Origin: Mammaliicoccus sciuri | GTDB taxonomy: Bacteria > Bacillota > Bacilli > Staphylococcales > Staphylococcaceae | Assembly: GCF_002901825.1 (NCBI RefSeq) | Contig: NZ_PPQD01000001.1 | Span: forward strand, 1-52,971 | Length of the DNA stretch: 52,971 nucleotides | Reading direction: 5' to 3' | In this document: one piece after another, positions 43,366-51,888 of the stretch | Layout: every line of letters starts with the position of its first letter | How positions within the stretch are numbered: the first letter of the stretch is position 1 | Notes under the pieces: model-generated | What the model saw: the letters and a program-made list of their open reading frames with translations, nothing else | Database searches by the model: none | What the model was told of the DNA's origin: nothing | Program-made: the position numbers and the translations under genes

Positions 43366-44100
43366 TATAGATTGGATAATATATGACCCAAATTGGTGAG
43401 AGAAATCGATCGCCTTTTTGGGTTTATTTGTGTTGGATAAGAAACAATAATAATATAACTCGCCTTCATGTTGGATGATACCTACATCATTGACAACGTT
43501 GTCGTACTCCCCTGTCTTAGAGTAGAAATTCAGTGTATCTTCGTAAAATGATCGATAGATTGAAACTTTATCGTTTAAATGTTGGTCATTCATGATGTTC
43601 AACATCTCTTGATGATGTTTATGCTCTGCAATATAACGTAGTATATGAATCATATCTTGAGAAGATGTTGTATTCTGTTTACCTTCACTTATAGCTTCTG
43701 CATCCATCATATAACGATTTAACTGTGTTTGTTCACATTGCAATGTTTCTTGAATAAATAAGTTAATATGTTGAAGTCCGAAATGATCAATTAATGTATT
43801 AGTTGCCGTATTGTCTGAAACAACAATCATTAAGTAGATTAAATCTTGAACGCTCAGTTGATCGATATTCATATTTTTTAGAACACCACTGCCGCCAACT
43901 TTATGATTGATTTGAACGAGTGCTTTTCTATCTTCTTGAGTCGTACTTTCATAAATATAAATCATAATAGGTAATTTAATTAAACTTGCTGATTCAAATA
44001 TTTTTTCGTGGTGATGGTTTGTGAAAATGATAGAATCTCCTTTTGCAAAATCGAGTGCAACATTGTCATGATCGATATATTCATGTGTTAAAAAAGACAT
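43354..44100 (-). CDS. Class A beta-lactamase-fold serine hydrolase without signal peptide
   Basis: 248 residues with all class A active-site motifs: SxxK at Ser39-Lys42 (SASLIK), SDN at 95-97 (VVSDNTATN), an omega-loop-like MMDAEAISEGKQNTTS with a candidate Glu, and KTG at 195-197 (YSKTGEYDN). True secreted beta-lactamases carry a signal sequence; here the protein starts MSFLTHEYIDHDN, so it is probably cytoplasmic. AAGGAGG lies 8 bases before the ATG. Its 3' end overlaps ykfC by 12 bases in convergent orientation. A peptidase or amidase acting on imported wall peptides or beta-lactams is possible. Resistance activity cannot be assumed. Confidence 0.82.
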   Translation of the reverse strand: MSFLTHEYIDHDNVALDFAKGDSIIFTNHHHEKIFESASLIKLPIMIYIYESTTQEDRKALVQINHKVGGSGVLKNMNIDQLSVQDLIYLMIVVSDNTATNTLIDHFGLQHINLFIQETLQCEQTQLNRYMMDAEAISEGKQNTTSSQDMIHILRYIAEHKHHQEMLNIMNDQHLNDKVSIYRSFYEDTLNFYSKTGEYDNVVNDVGIIQHEGELYYYCFLSNTNKPKKAIDFSHQFGSYIIQSILDI

Positions 44101-44150
44101 ATGAAAAACCTCCTTTACACAATCATACTACATTATTTATATAATATTAA

Positions 44151-44188
44151 TTGTAAGCCTTTACATACTTGTATATACAAGTTATAAT
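44151..44188 (+). promoter_or_regulatory. tre promoter with cre-like site and TreR operator
   Basis: TTTACA (44160-44165) and perfect TATAAT (44183-44188) have a 17-base spacer. The spacer is filled by the 16-bp perfect palindrome ACTTGTATATACAAGT (44167-44182), the known type of TreR operator. TGTAAGCCTTTACA (44152-44165), one mismatch from the CcpA cre consensus, overlaps the -35 box. So the operon should be repressed by TreR without trehalose-6-phosphate and by CcpA in glucose. Confidence 0.88.
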
Positions 44189-44219
44189 TCAACTAAATAA
44201 AGTTAGGGGAGTGAGTTTA

Positions 44220-45656
44220 ATGGCTGTGAATAGAGAAGATGTAAAACAGATTATTGACGCTATTGGTGGGCAAGACAATGTAAATGCCGCAACCCACTGT
44301 GTCACACGGTTGAGACTTGTATTAAATGATGAAAGTAAAGTAAATAAAGATGCATTAGATCAAATAGATTTAGTGAAAGGGTCCTTCTCAGCAAACAACC
44401 AATTTCAAATCGTAATTGGACCGGGAACTGTTGATGAGGCGTATGAAATTTTCCAACAAGAAACAGGTGTTGAAGAAAGTTCGAAAGATGATGTGAAGAA
44501 AGCTTCTGAACAGAAGATGAATCCATTTCAACGTTTAATTAAATTGTTGGGTGATGTATTCATTCCAATCTTACCTGCAATCGTAACAGCAGGTTTACTA
44601 TTAGGTTTAAACAATGTATTAACAGCAAAAGATTTATTTGGCGCTAAGCCACTTGTTGAACAATATGCATGGCTTGCAGACTTTGCAAACATTATAAACG
44701 TTATCGCAAGTACAGCATTTATCTTCTTGCCGGCTTTAATTGGTTGGTCAGCTATGCGTGTATTTGGTGGTAGCCCAATTCTAGGTTTAGTATTAGGTTT
44801 AATTTTGTTACATCCGCAACTTGCTTCTCAATATGATTTAGGTGGCGGTAAATCGAGTGAAATTCCTGTATGGCACATGTTTGGTTTAGAAATTAAGCAA
44901 TTAAACTATCAAGGTCAAGTATTACCGATTTTATTCGCAACTTGGATATTATCTATTATTGAGAAATTCTTAGCTAAACGTGTACATGATTCTATCAAAA
45001 TGCTTGTAGTAGGTCCTGTAGCGTTATTAATTACTGGATTTTTAGCGTTTATCGTTATCGGTCCATTAGCGTTAGAGTTAGGTACGTTAATTACGAACGG
45101 TATTAAAGCAATTTTCGAAACTGCTGGCTGGTTAGGTGGCGCAGTGTATGGATTATTCTATGCACCACTTGTTATTACAGGATTACACCATATGTTCTTA
45201 GCGGTAGATTTCCAACTCATGGGAAGTCCTTTAGGCGGCACGTACTTATGGCCAATTGTGGCAATATCTAATATTTGTCAAGGTTCAGCAGCGTTCGGCG
45301 CTTGGGTAGTATACAAACAACGTAAAATGGTTAAAGAACAAGGTTTAGCTGCTACATCTGGTATTTCAGCATTCTTAGGTGTAACTGAGCCGGCAATGTT
45401 CGGTGTCAACTTACCATTGAAATATCCGTTCTTTGCAGCAATTATTTCGTCTAGTTTACTAGGTGCATTTATTGGTGCTAATAAAGTGTTAGGTAGCGTA
45501 GGTGTAGGTGGCGTTCCTGCAATTATCTCGATTCAAAGAGAATATTGGGGTGTGTTCGGTATTGCGACATTGATTGCGATCGTGTTACCAGCTATACTAA
45601 CGATTGTGCTTTCAAACTTTGCTAATGAAAAAGCTAAAGAAATGGTTCAAGAATAA
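44220..45656 (+). CDS. treP: Trehalose-specific PTS enzyme IIBC
   Basis: 478 residues. IIB domain at the N terminus with the phosphorylated Cys27 (AATHCVTRLRLVL), then a IIC membrane domain of about 10 helices (from FIPILPAIVTAGLL near residue 118). It imports trehalose as trehalose-6-phosphate. GITGLHHMFLAVDFQLMG-like and GVTEPAMFGVNLP blocks fit the sucrose/trehalose IIC family. I start at ATG 44220 (GGGGAG site) rather than an open upstream frame that would begin inside the promoter. No IIA domain, as usual for TreP, which borrows a IIA from another PTS. First gene of the operon. Confidence 0.96.
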   Translation: MAVNREDVKQIIDAIGGQDNVNAATHCVTRLRLVLNDESKVNKDALDQIDLVKGSFSANNQFQIVIGPGTVDEAYEIFQQETGVEESSKDDVKKASEQKMNPFQRLIKLLGDVFIPILPAIVTAGLLLGLNNVLTAKDLFGAKPLVEQYAWLADFANIINVIASTAFIFLPALIGWSAMRVFGGSPILGLVLGLILLHPQLASQYDLGGGKSSEIPVWHMFGLEIKQLNYQGQVLPILFATWILSIIEKFLAKRVHDSIKMLVVGPVALLITGFLAFIVIGPLALELGTLITNGIKAIFETAGWLGGAVYGLFYAPLVITGLHHMFLAVDFQLMGSPLGGTYLWPIVAISNICQGSAAFGAWVVYKQRKMVKEQGLAATSGISAFLGVTEPAMFGVNLPLKYPFFAAIISSSLLGAFIGANKVLGSVGVGGVPAIISIQREYWGVFGIATLIAIVLPAILTIVLSNFANEKAKEMVQE

Positions 45657-45683
45657 TATATATAAATAAAGGAGTATACCTAT

Positions 45684-47327
45684 ATGGCAGTTTCAGATTG
45701 GAAGAAGTCCGTTGTTTATCAAATTTATCCAAAGTCATTCAATGATACGACTGGAAATGGGCAAGGTGATATACCAGGTATTATAGAAAAATTACCTTAT
45801 TTACAAACGTTAGGTGTAGATTACATTTGGTTAACACCCATTTATCAATCACCAATGAACGATAATGGATACGATATTAGTGATTATTATCAAATTAATC
45901 CTGATTTTGGTACAAAGGAAGACGTCAAAACATTACTAGATGAAGCGCACAGTTTAGGTATTAAAGTAATGCTCGATATTGTGATCAATCACACTTCGAC
46001 ATCTCATCACTGGTTTGTAGAATCTCGCAAGTCTAAAGATAATCCGTATCGTGATTATTATATTTGGAAAGAAGGCACTAAAGAAGAGCCACCAACGAAC
46101 TGGGAGTCTAAGTTCGGTGGTAATGCTTGGACTTATGATGAACAAACAGAAAGTTATTATTTAAGATTGTTTGATGTTTCTCAAGCTGATTTAAATTGGG
46201 AGAATGACAAATTGAAGGCTGAAATATATGAAATGATTAATTATTGGATTGATTTTGGCGTAGATGGTTTCAGATTTGATGTCATTAACTTAATTTCCAA
46301 AGGTGCTTTCGAAAATTCAACAGCAATCGGTAAAGAATTTTATACAGATGGACCAAAAGTCCATGAGTATTTACAAGAACTGAATAAACAAACATTTGGC
46401 AATAAAGACATTATGACGGTTGGAGAAATGTCATCAACAACAATTGATAATTGTATTAAATATACAAATCCAGAACGTCATGAGTTAAGTAGTGTATTTA
46501 ATTTTCATCATTTAAAAGTAGATTACAAAGATGGTGAAAAGTGGTCAGATATGAAATTTGATTTTCTTGAACTGAAACGTATCTTAATGGATTGGCAAGT
46601 GAACATCGCAAAAGGTAACGGATGGAATGCTATTTTCTGGTGTAACCATGATCAACCTAGAGTCGTAACGAGATTCGGTAAAGATGATACAGAAGCGGAA
46701 AGAGTTAAATCTGCTAAGATGCTTGCGATATCATTACACATGCTTCAAGGTACGCCGTATATTTATCAAGGTGAAGAAATTGGCATGACAGATCCAGGTT
46801 TCACGGATATTGATCAATATAAAGATGTAGAATCACTTAATGCATACAAATTATTAAAAGAACGTGGTATGGATGAACAAATGATTATGAAAGTAATAGG
46901 TCAGAAATCTAGAGATAACTCTAGAACGCCTATTCAATGGAATGCACATACTGAGGCAGGCTTTACAACTGGAGAACCATGGATTGGTATCCCAGAAAAT
47001 TATAAGCATATTAATGTTGAAGCGGCATTGGAAGATAAAGATTCTATTTTCTATACGTATCAAAAGTTAATACAATTACGTCATGAACACGATGTGATAA
47101 CGTATGGAGAAGTTGAACCACTTCATATGGAACATCCAGAGCTGTTCGTTTACAAGAGACATTTAAATAATGAAACTTGGTTAGTTGTTGCAAACTACTC
47201 TGATCAAATCGTTGATATCCCAGAAGATATCGATTTAGAGGGTGAAATCATGATTGCAAATAATGATTTAAATGGTAACGCTTTGCAACCATTTGATGCT
47301 TTTGTCGTAAAAGTAAGTGGTGACTAA
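45684..47327 (+). CDS. treC: Alpha,alpha-phosphotrehalase
   Basis: 547 residues, GH13 family. Splits trehalose-6-phosphate to glucose and glucose-6-phosphate. GH13 regions are present: VMLDIVINHTS, GFRFDVINLISKG (nucleophile Asp), MTVGEMSS (acid Glu) and FWCNHDQPRVVTRFG (third Asp). A C-terminal beta domain ends with FDAFVVKVSGD. AAGGAG site, 27 bases after treP. Confidence 0.96.
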   Translation: MAVSDWKKSVVYQIYPKSFNDTTGNGQGDIPGIIEKLPYLQTLGVDYIWLTPIYQSPMNDNGYDISDYYQINPDFGTKEDVKTLLDEAHSLGIKVMLDIVINHTSTSHHWFVESRKSKDNPYRDYYIWKEGTKEEPPTNWESKFGGNAWTYDEQTESYYLRLFDVSQADLNWENDKLKAEIYEMINYWIDFGVDGFRFDVINLISKGAFENSTAIGKEFYTDGPKVHEYLQELNKQTFGNKDIMTVGEMSSTTIDNCIKYTNPERHELSSVFNFHHLKVDYKDGEKWSDMKFDFLELKRILMDWQVNIAKGNGWNAIFWCNHDQPRVVTRFGKDDTEAERVKSAKMLAISLHMLQGTPYIYQGEEIGMTDPGFTDIDQYKDVESLNAYKLLKERGMDEQMIMKVIGQKSRDNSRTPIQWNAHTEAGFTTGEPWIGIPENYKHINVEAALEDKDSIFYTYQKLIQLRHEHDVITYGEVEPLHMEHPELFVYKRHLNNETWLVVANYSDQIVDIPEDIDLEGEIMIANNDLNGNALQPFDAFVVKVSGD

Positions 47328-47355
47328 TTGATGTTGAAGGTATAGAGGTGAACGC

Positions 47356-48084
47356 ATGAACAAGTATATGAAAATCTACCAATCTATTTGTGAAAAAATT
47401 TTAAATGGTGAATATGCTCATTTACAGCAACTACCTTCAGAAAATGAATTAACAAAGATATATTCAACTTCTAGAGAGACTGTAAGGAAAGCTTTAAATT
47501 TATTGCAAGAAAAAGGTTATATTCAAAAGTTAAGAGGCAAAGGGTCTGTCGTTATTTATGAAGATGTTATTCAATTTCCAATATCGGAAATGGTGAGTTT
47601 CCAAGAAATTAATAAACGATTAGGACTTGATTATGAAACTAAAGTTGAATTACTTGAGGTTATAGATGCTAAAGACGTTCCTGTCGTTCAACATGCGCTT
47701 GAGTTAAGAGACCAAGATAAGTTGTGGCATGTTGTCAGAACGAGAACAAAAGATGACGCCGTGCGTATTATGGATGAGGATTACTTTATATGTCAGATTA
47801 TTCCTAAGCTGACTGAAGAAGTTGCAGCTGAATCTATCTATAAATTTATTGAACAAGAAATGAATGTAGAAATCAGTTACTCGAATAAGTCTATTACATT
47901 TGAAGAGATGACAGAGAATGAAATATTATATTTCGGAAAATTAAATCCGCCTTATACAGCAACAGTTAGAGGTACTGTATATCTTAATAACGCAGAAAAA
48001 TTTCAATATAATATTTCAAGACACATCGCGACGGAATTCAAGTTTGTAGATTTTTCTCGCAGGGTGATTCATAAAACACTTTGA
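47356..48084 (+). CDS. treR: Trehalose operon repressor TreR (GntR family)
   Basis: 242 residues. N-terminal GntR winged helix (ILNGEYAHLQQLPSENELTKIYSTSRETVRKALNLLQEKGYIQKLRGKGSVV, about 16-67) and a C-terminal UTRA effector domain (about 85-235) that binds trehalose-6-phosphate in relatives. Its expected operator is the palindrome in the treP promoter. GAGGTGAACGC site 28 bases after treC. Last gene of the operon, with no clear terminator before the SRP RNA promoter. Confidence 0.94.
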   Translation: MNKYMKIYQSICEKILNGEYAHLQQLPSENELTKIYSTSRETVRKALNLLQEKGYIQKLRGKGSVVIYEDVIQFPISEMVSFQEINKRLGLDYETKVELLEVIDAKDVPVVQHALELRDQDKLWHVVRTRTKDDAVRIMDEDYFICQIIPKLTEEVAAESIYKFIEQEMNVEISYSNKSITFEEMTENEILYFGKLNPPYTATVRGTVYLNNAEKFQYNISRHIATEFKFVDFSRRVIHKTL

Positions 48085-48100
48085 TTGAAGTAGTTTTTTC

Positions 48101-48130
48101 TTGCCAAATCGTAACATTTTGTTGTAGTAT
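48101..48130 (+). promoter_or_regulatory. Promoter of the SRP RNA
   Basis: TTGCCA (48101-48106) and TAGTAT (48125-48130) with an 18-base spacer, ending 8 bases before the RNA 5' end. Confidence 0.65.
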
Positions 48131-48137
48131 ATATATT

Positions 48138-48411
48138 GCCGTGCTAAGTGGGGAGGTAGCGGTTCCCTGTACTTGAAATCCGCTTATGCAAGACTGAATT
48201 CCTTTGCCGCGGACATATTATTGTGAGGTCTGCCCTCAGCACGTGGTGTCTGAAGACGTCGGTCCTATGCAATACAAACCCATGAATCATGTCAGGTCCG
48301 GAAGGAAGCAGCATTAAGTGGATCATTGTATGTGCCGTAGGGTAGCCGAAGTTTAGCTAACGACTGAGGTAACGCTTGTGATGTTTGTTCAAAGCAAAGG
48401 TGCACGGTTTT
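48138..48411 (+). ncRNA. ffs: Signal recognition particle RNA, large Gram-positive type
   Basis: About 272 bases. The ends GCCGTGC and GCACGGT pair as helix 5 base; the Alu-like 5' domain reads GCTAAGTGGGGAGGTAGCGGTTCCC. The conserved Ffh-binding helix 8 is seen as TGTCAGGTCCGGAAGGAAGCAGCA, containing the GGAA tetraloop and the GGAAGCAGCA asymmetric loop. It carries the signal-recognition function with Ffh. Position between treR and dnaX is the usual staphylococcal one. Confidence 0.97.
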
Positions 48412-48446
48412 AAATTTTATAAACTTATCAAATTATATATAAATTC

Positions 48447-48474
48447 AAAAGGGTGACCGCGGTCACCCTTTTTC
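48447..48474 (+). terminator. Palindromic terminator after the SRP RNA
   Basis: AAAAGGGTGACCG meets CGGTCACCCTTTT in a 26-bp perfect palindrome, followed by TC. It lies 35 bases past the RNA and just before the GNAT gene. Confidence 0.88.
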
Positions 48475-48498
48475 TTATATCAGGAGGATATTTTATAC

Positions 48499-49035
48499 AT
48501 GACCCAATTACTAATTGGAACGATCATAGAATCGGAATATGAATTAGCTAAAGAAGTCGTTAAAGAAGCATTCAAAAATGAACGTTATTCTGATGGAACA
48601 GAACACGAATTAATCGGTAAAATACGAAAATCAATGAATTATAATGCAGAACTTGAAGTTGTAGCGAAGACAGAATCAGGCAAAATTCTGGGGCATGCAA
48701 TGATGTCAGAAGTCACCGTTAGTTCTGATGAAGAAACACATACAGTATTAGCGTTTGCGCCTGTTTCTGTTTTGCCAGAGTATCAAAATAAAGGAATAGG
48801 GAAAGCATTAATAGAAGCTTTAGAATATAGAGCTTATGAAAATGGCTATGTCGGTGTAGTCGTACTAGGTCATGCAGCTTATTATCATAAATTAGGTTAT
48901 CATGCAGCGTCAGAGTTTAATATATACCCACCATTTGAAGTGCCAGATGAAAATTTCATGTTTAAATATTTATGGGATCACCCAACAAAAGAAATTAAAG
49001 GCACAGTTCATTATCCAGAAGCTTTTGATAATTAA
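48499..49035 (+). CDS. GNAT-family acetyltransferase
   Basis: 178 residues, a complete GNAT fold. Motif A FAPVSVLPEYQNKGIGKALIEALEYRAYENG (about 90-120, Q-N-K-G-I-G loop), then VVVLGHAAYYHKLGYHAASEFNIYPPFEVPDENFMFKYLW, the pattern of the YjbC/YhbS-like N-acetyltransferases. CAGGAGG site. Common upstream neighbour of dnaX in staphylococci as I recall. Substrate unknown. Confidence 0.85.
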   Translation: MTQLLIGTIIESEYELAKEVVKEAFKNERYSDGTEHELIGKIRKSMNYNAELEVVAKTESGKILGHAMMSEVTVSSDEETHTVLAFAPVSVLPEYQNKGIGKALIEALEYRAYENGYVGVVVLGHAAYYHKLGYHAASEFNIYPPFEVPDENFMFKYLWDHPTKEIKGTVHYPEAFDN

Positions 49036-49104
49036 TAATAGGGTGTACCTATTGATTCATGATATAATATAGCCAATATCTTATTAAATTTTGGAGGTGC
49101 CACT

Positions 49105-50796
49105 TTGAACTACCAGGCTTTGTATCGAATGTATAGACCGCAATCATTTGCAGATGTTGTCGGTCAAAAACATGTCACAAAAACATTAAGAAACGCCATC
49201 CAAAAAGAAAAGCAATCACATGCTTACTTGTTTAATGGCCCACGTGGAACTGGTAAGACAAGTATTGCTAAAATCTTCGCTAAAGCAATTAACTGTACAG
49301 TGAATACGAATGGTGAACCTTGTAATGAATGCGCAATTTGTAAAGGCATTACACAAGGAACAAATTCAGATGTCATTGAAATTGATGCTGCTAGTAATAA
49401 CGGTGTAGATGAAATACGTAATATTAGAGATAAAGTAAAATATGCACCAAGTGAATCTAAATTTAAAGTCTATATTATAGATGAAGTGCACATGCTTACA
49501 ACAGGTGCTTTCAATGCACTTTTAAAGACACTTGAAGAACCGCCAAGTCATGCTATTTTTATACTCGCAACTACTGAACCTCACAAGATACCACCTACTA
49601 TTATATCTAGATGTCAGAGATTTGATTTTAAAGCCATCCATTCTGGTGAAATAGAAAGCAGACTCGCGTTTGTCGCAGATGAGCAGAATATTACCTACGA
49701 AGAAGAAGCTTTGGCATTTATCGCTCAGGTTTCAGAAGGTGGTATGCGAGATGCATTAAGTATCATGGACCAAGCAATAGCTTTTGGAGATGGACACTTA
49801 TCACTCGAACATGCTTTAAATGTAACGGGTAGTGTAGATAAAGCGGCTTTAAATGCTTTGTTTAATGACATGGTTGCTAAAGATATTAAACAAGCTTTTA
49901 CTAGGTATCATGAATTTATTTCTGCGGGTAAAGAAGTTAATAGACTTGTAAATGATATGATTTATTTCATAAGAGATTCAATTGTCGCTAAGACAACTGA
50001 ACAAGTTGAAGACGACCACGCACTGAATCAAGTAGACTTAAATACAATGTACAAAATGATTGATTGTATTAACGACACATTAGTTTCAATGAGATTTGCA
50101 ATTAACCAAAATGTTCATATAGAAATACTAATCGTTAAGTTAACGGAATTAATTGATCAGAACAATAACGGACAAACGGTTTCTGTTAGTTCAAATCAAA
50201 ACGCTGGCTCTAGTGAAGTGATGGATAAAATCCAACAACTTGAAGCGACGATTCAGCAACTAGCTCAAAACGGTGTAAGTCAAAAGGCTAAACCAGTTGA
50301 AAATAAACAAAATATCCCTCGTAAACAATCTAAGCATGTCTTCTCTATTCGACAAATCGAACGTGTGCTTGACCATGCTAATCGTGATGATTTGAATTTA
50401 CTTAAAGAAAAATGGCAAGCAGTGATAGAATCGGTTAAAGAGAAAGAGCAAAGAGCGCTAGTTAGTCTTCTCTTAAACTCGGAACCCGTTGCAGCAAGTG
50501 AAGACCATGTGCTCGTGAAATTTGATGAAGATATTCATTGTGAAATCGTGAATAAGAATGATGAAAAAAGAAATCATATCGAAGCGATTGTATGCGAGAT
50601 AGTTAACAAGAATGTAAAAGTTGTTGGCGTACCAAATTCACAATGGTTACAAGTCCGTCAACAGTATATTCAATCTAAAAAAGCGAATACGGCTCAAGGT
50701 GAAGTTGAGCAAGAAGAAAAGCCAGAAGAAGCGGATGTTGTAAAGAAAGCTCAAGAGTTGTTTGGTGAAGATACCGTACATGTTACGGATGAGTAA
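49105..50796 (+). CDS. dnaX: DNA polymerase III subunit tau
   Basis: 563 residues. Clamp-loader ATPase that opens the beta clamp and ties polymerases together. AAA+ module: Walker A GPRGTGKT (45-52), zinc-binding cysteines Cys64, Cys73, Cys76 and Cys79, DEVH box at 126-129 and sensor region ATTEPHKIPPTIISRCQRF. Lid and oligomerisation domains follow to about 370, then a linker and a tau-specific C-terminal domain (~420-563). The start is TTG, with GGAGGT 6-7 bases upstream. Encodes only tau as far as I can see; an A6G run in the C-terminal part is out of phase for -1 frameshifting. Promoter boxes upstream are weak. Confidence 0.95.
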   Translation: MNYQALYRMYRPQSFADVVGQKHVTKTLRNAIQKEKQSHAYLFNGPRGTGKTSIAKIFAKAINCTVNTNGEPCNECAICKGITQGTNSDVIEIDAASNNGVDEIRNIRDKVKYAPSESKFKVYIIDEVHMLTTGAFNALLKTLEEPPSHAIFILATTEPHKIPPTIISRCQRFDFKAIHSGEIESRLAFVADEQNITYEEEALAFIAQVSEGGMRDALSIMDQAIAFGDGHLSLEHALNVTGSVDKAALNALFNDMVAKDIKQAFTRYHEFISAGKEVNRLVNDMIYFIRDSIVAKTTEQVEDDHALNQVDLNTMYKMIDCINDTLVSMRFAINQNVHIEILIVKLTELIDQNNNGQTVSVSSNQNAGSSEVMDKIQQLEATIQQLAQNGVSQKAKPVENKQNIPRKQSKHVFSIRQIERVLDHANRDDLNLLKEKWQAVIESVKEKEQRALVSLLLNSEPVAASEDHVLVKFDEDIHCEIVNKNDEKRNHIEAIVCEIVNKNVKVVGVPNSQWLQVRQQYIQSKKANTAQGEVEQEEKPEEADVVKKAQELFGEDTVHVTDE

Positions 50797-50799
50797 TAC

Positions 50800-50828
50800 A
50801 TGACATCACCTCTAAAGGCATGTATAAT
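50800..50828 (+). promoter_or_regulatory. Promoter of ybaB-recR
   Basis: ATGACA (50800-50805) and perfect TATAAT (50823-50828), spacer 17 bases, 60 bases before ybaB. Confidence 0.7.
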
Positions 50829-50887
50829 AAATATGACAAAAATTAATAATCTTAAATGTATAAATTAGAAATTAGGAGGACGAAATT

Positions 50888-51208
50888 ATGCGCGGTGGCG
50901 GAAATATGCAACAAATGATGAAACAAATGCAAAAAATGCAAAAGAAAATGGCTGAGGAACAAGAAAAGCTAAAAGAAGAAAAAATCGAAGGAACAGCTGG
51001 TGGCGGTATGGTTACAGTCGTTGTTTCTGGTCATAAAGAAGTGTTAGATGTTATCATTAAAGAAGATGTAGTAGACCCTGAAGATATTGAAATGTTACAA
51101 GATTTAGTATTAGCAGCAACAAATGACGCTTTATCTAAAGCAGATGATGTAACAGCAGATCGTTTAGGTAAACATACAAAAGGTCTAAACATTCCTGGAA
51201 TGATGTAA
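50888..51208 (+). CDS. ybaB: YbaB/EbfC-family nucleoid-associated protein
   Basis: 106 residues. Basic/methionine-glutamine-rich coiled start ([32 protein letters not shown]) and the YbaB core [37 protein letters not shown]. Binds DNA as a dimer in relatives. AGGAGG site. Its stop overlaps the upstream of the two possible recR starts, the conserved dnaX-ybaB-recR arrangement. Confidence 0.94.
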   Translation: MRGGGNMQQMMKQMQKMQKKMAEEQEKLKEEKIEGTAGGGMVTVVVSGHKEVLDVIIKEDVVDPEDIEMLQDLVLAATNDALSKADDVTADRLGKHTKGLNIPGMM

Positions 51209-51210
51209 TG

Positions 51211-51807
51211 ATGTTCTACCCAGAACCAATATCTAAACTCATTGATAGCTTTATGAAATTGCCGGGAATAGGTCCGAAGACTGCACAACGTTTAGCTTTC
51301 CACGTATTAGATATGAAGGAAGACGACGTTGTACTTTTTGCCAAATCTCTCGTAGATGTTAAGAGAGAACTGACTTATTGTGAAACTTGCGGACACATTA
51401 CGGATGTTTCCCCTTGTCATATATGTCAAGATAAACAAAGAGACCGTTCAGTTGTGTGTGTTGTTCAAGATTCTAAAGATGTCATAGCTATGGAAAAAAT
51501 GCGTGAATATAAAGGGTTATACCATGTATTGCATGGTGCGATATCTCCAATGGAAGGTATTGGACCTGAAGATATTAATATTCCTTCGTTATTAGAACGA
51601 TTGAAGAATGATGAAATCGAAGAAATTATATTGGCGACTAATCCTAATATAGAAGGTGAATCAACAGCGATGTATATATCTAGACTTGTTAAACCGATTG
51701 GTATCAAGACAACTAGACTAGCACATGGTCTACCAGTAGGTGGAGATTTAGAATACGCTGATGAAGTAACACTTTCGAAAGCTATAACTGGAAGAACAGA
51801 AATTTAA
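51211..51807 (+). CDS. recR: Recombination protein RecR
   Basis: 198 residues, the usual staphylococcal size. Helix-hairpin-helix at the start ([21 protein letters not shown]), four-cysteine zinc finger (Cys57, Cys60, Cys69, Cys72), then a Toprim domain ([37 protein letters not shown]) and a Walker-B-like C terminus. Acts with RecF and RecO to load RecA at gaps. Two ATGs adjoin (51208 and 51211). I prefer 51211 (MFYPEP), which gives the family length; 51208 overlaps the ybaB stop by one base and is a close alternative. The ribosome site is weak, suggesting coupling to ybaB. Confidence 0.95.
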   Translation: MFYPEPISKLIDSFMKLPGIGPKTAQRLAFHVLDMKEDDVVLFAKSLVDVKRELTYCETCGHITDVSPCHICQDKQRDRSVVCVVQDSKDVIAMEKMREYKGLYHVLHGAISPMEGIGPEDINIPSLLERLKNDEIEEIILATNPNIEGESTAMYISRLVKPIGIKTTRLAHGLPVGGDLEYADEVTLSKAITGRTEI

Positions 51808-51818
51808 TAACGATATTT

Positions 51819-51850
51819 GAGGCTGGGACAATGAATAATGTCTCAGCCTC
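51819..51850 (+). terminator. GGCTGGGACA-family terminator, copy 3
   Basis: GAGGCTGGGACA pairs with TGTCTCAGCCTC around ATGAATAA, with T-rich sequence after. Same family as 4202-4235 and 24336-24376. It ends the dnaX-recR region. Confidence 0.83.
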
Positions 51851-51888
51851 GCTTTCATTCAACTAATAGTATAGAAAGAAGTGTAACT

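Noticed and set aside
43354-44100. Authentic secreted beta-lactamase resistance gene
   Set aside because: All active-site motifs are present, but there is no signal peptide or lipobox and no blaI/blaR1 neighbours.
48144-48326. Small open frame on the minus strand inside the SRP RNA
   Set aside because: The RNA gene, with its conserved structure, fully explains the sequence.
50564-50570. AAAAAAG slippery run in dnaX that might produce the short gamma subunit
   Set aside because: Its phase relative to the dnaX frame is wrong for the -1 heptamer (first A at second codon position), and it lies near the 3' end of the gene, so a shortened product would hardly differ.
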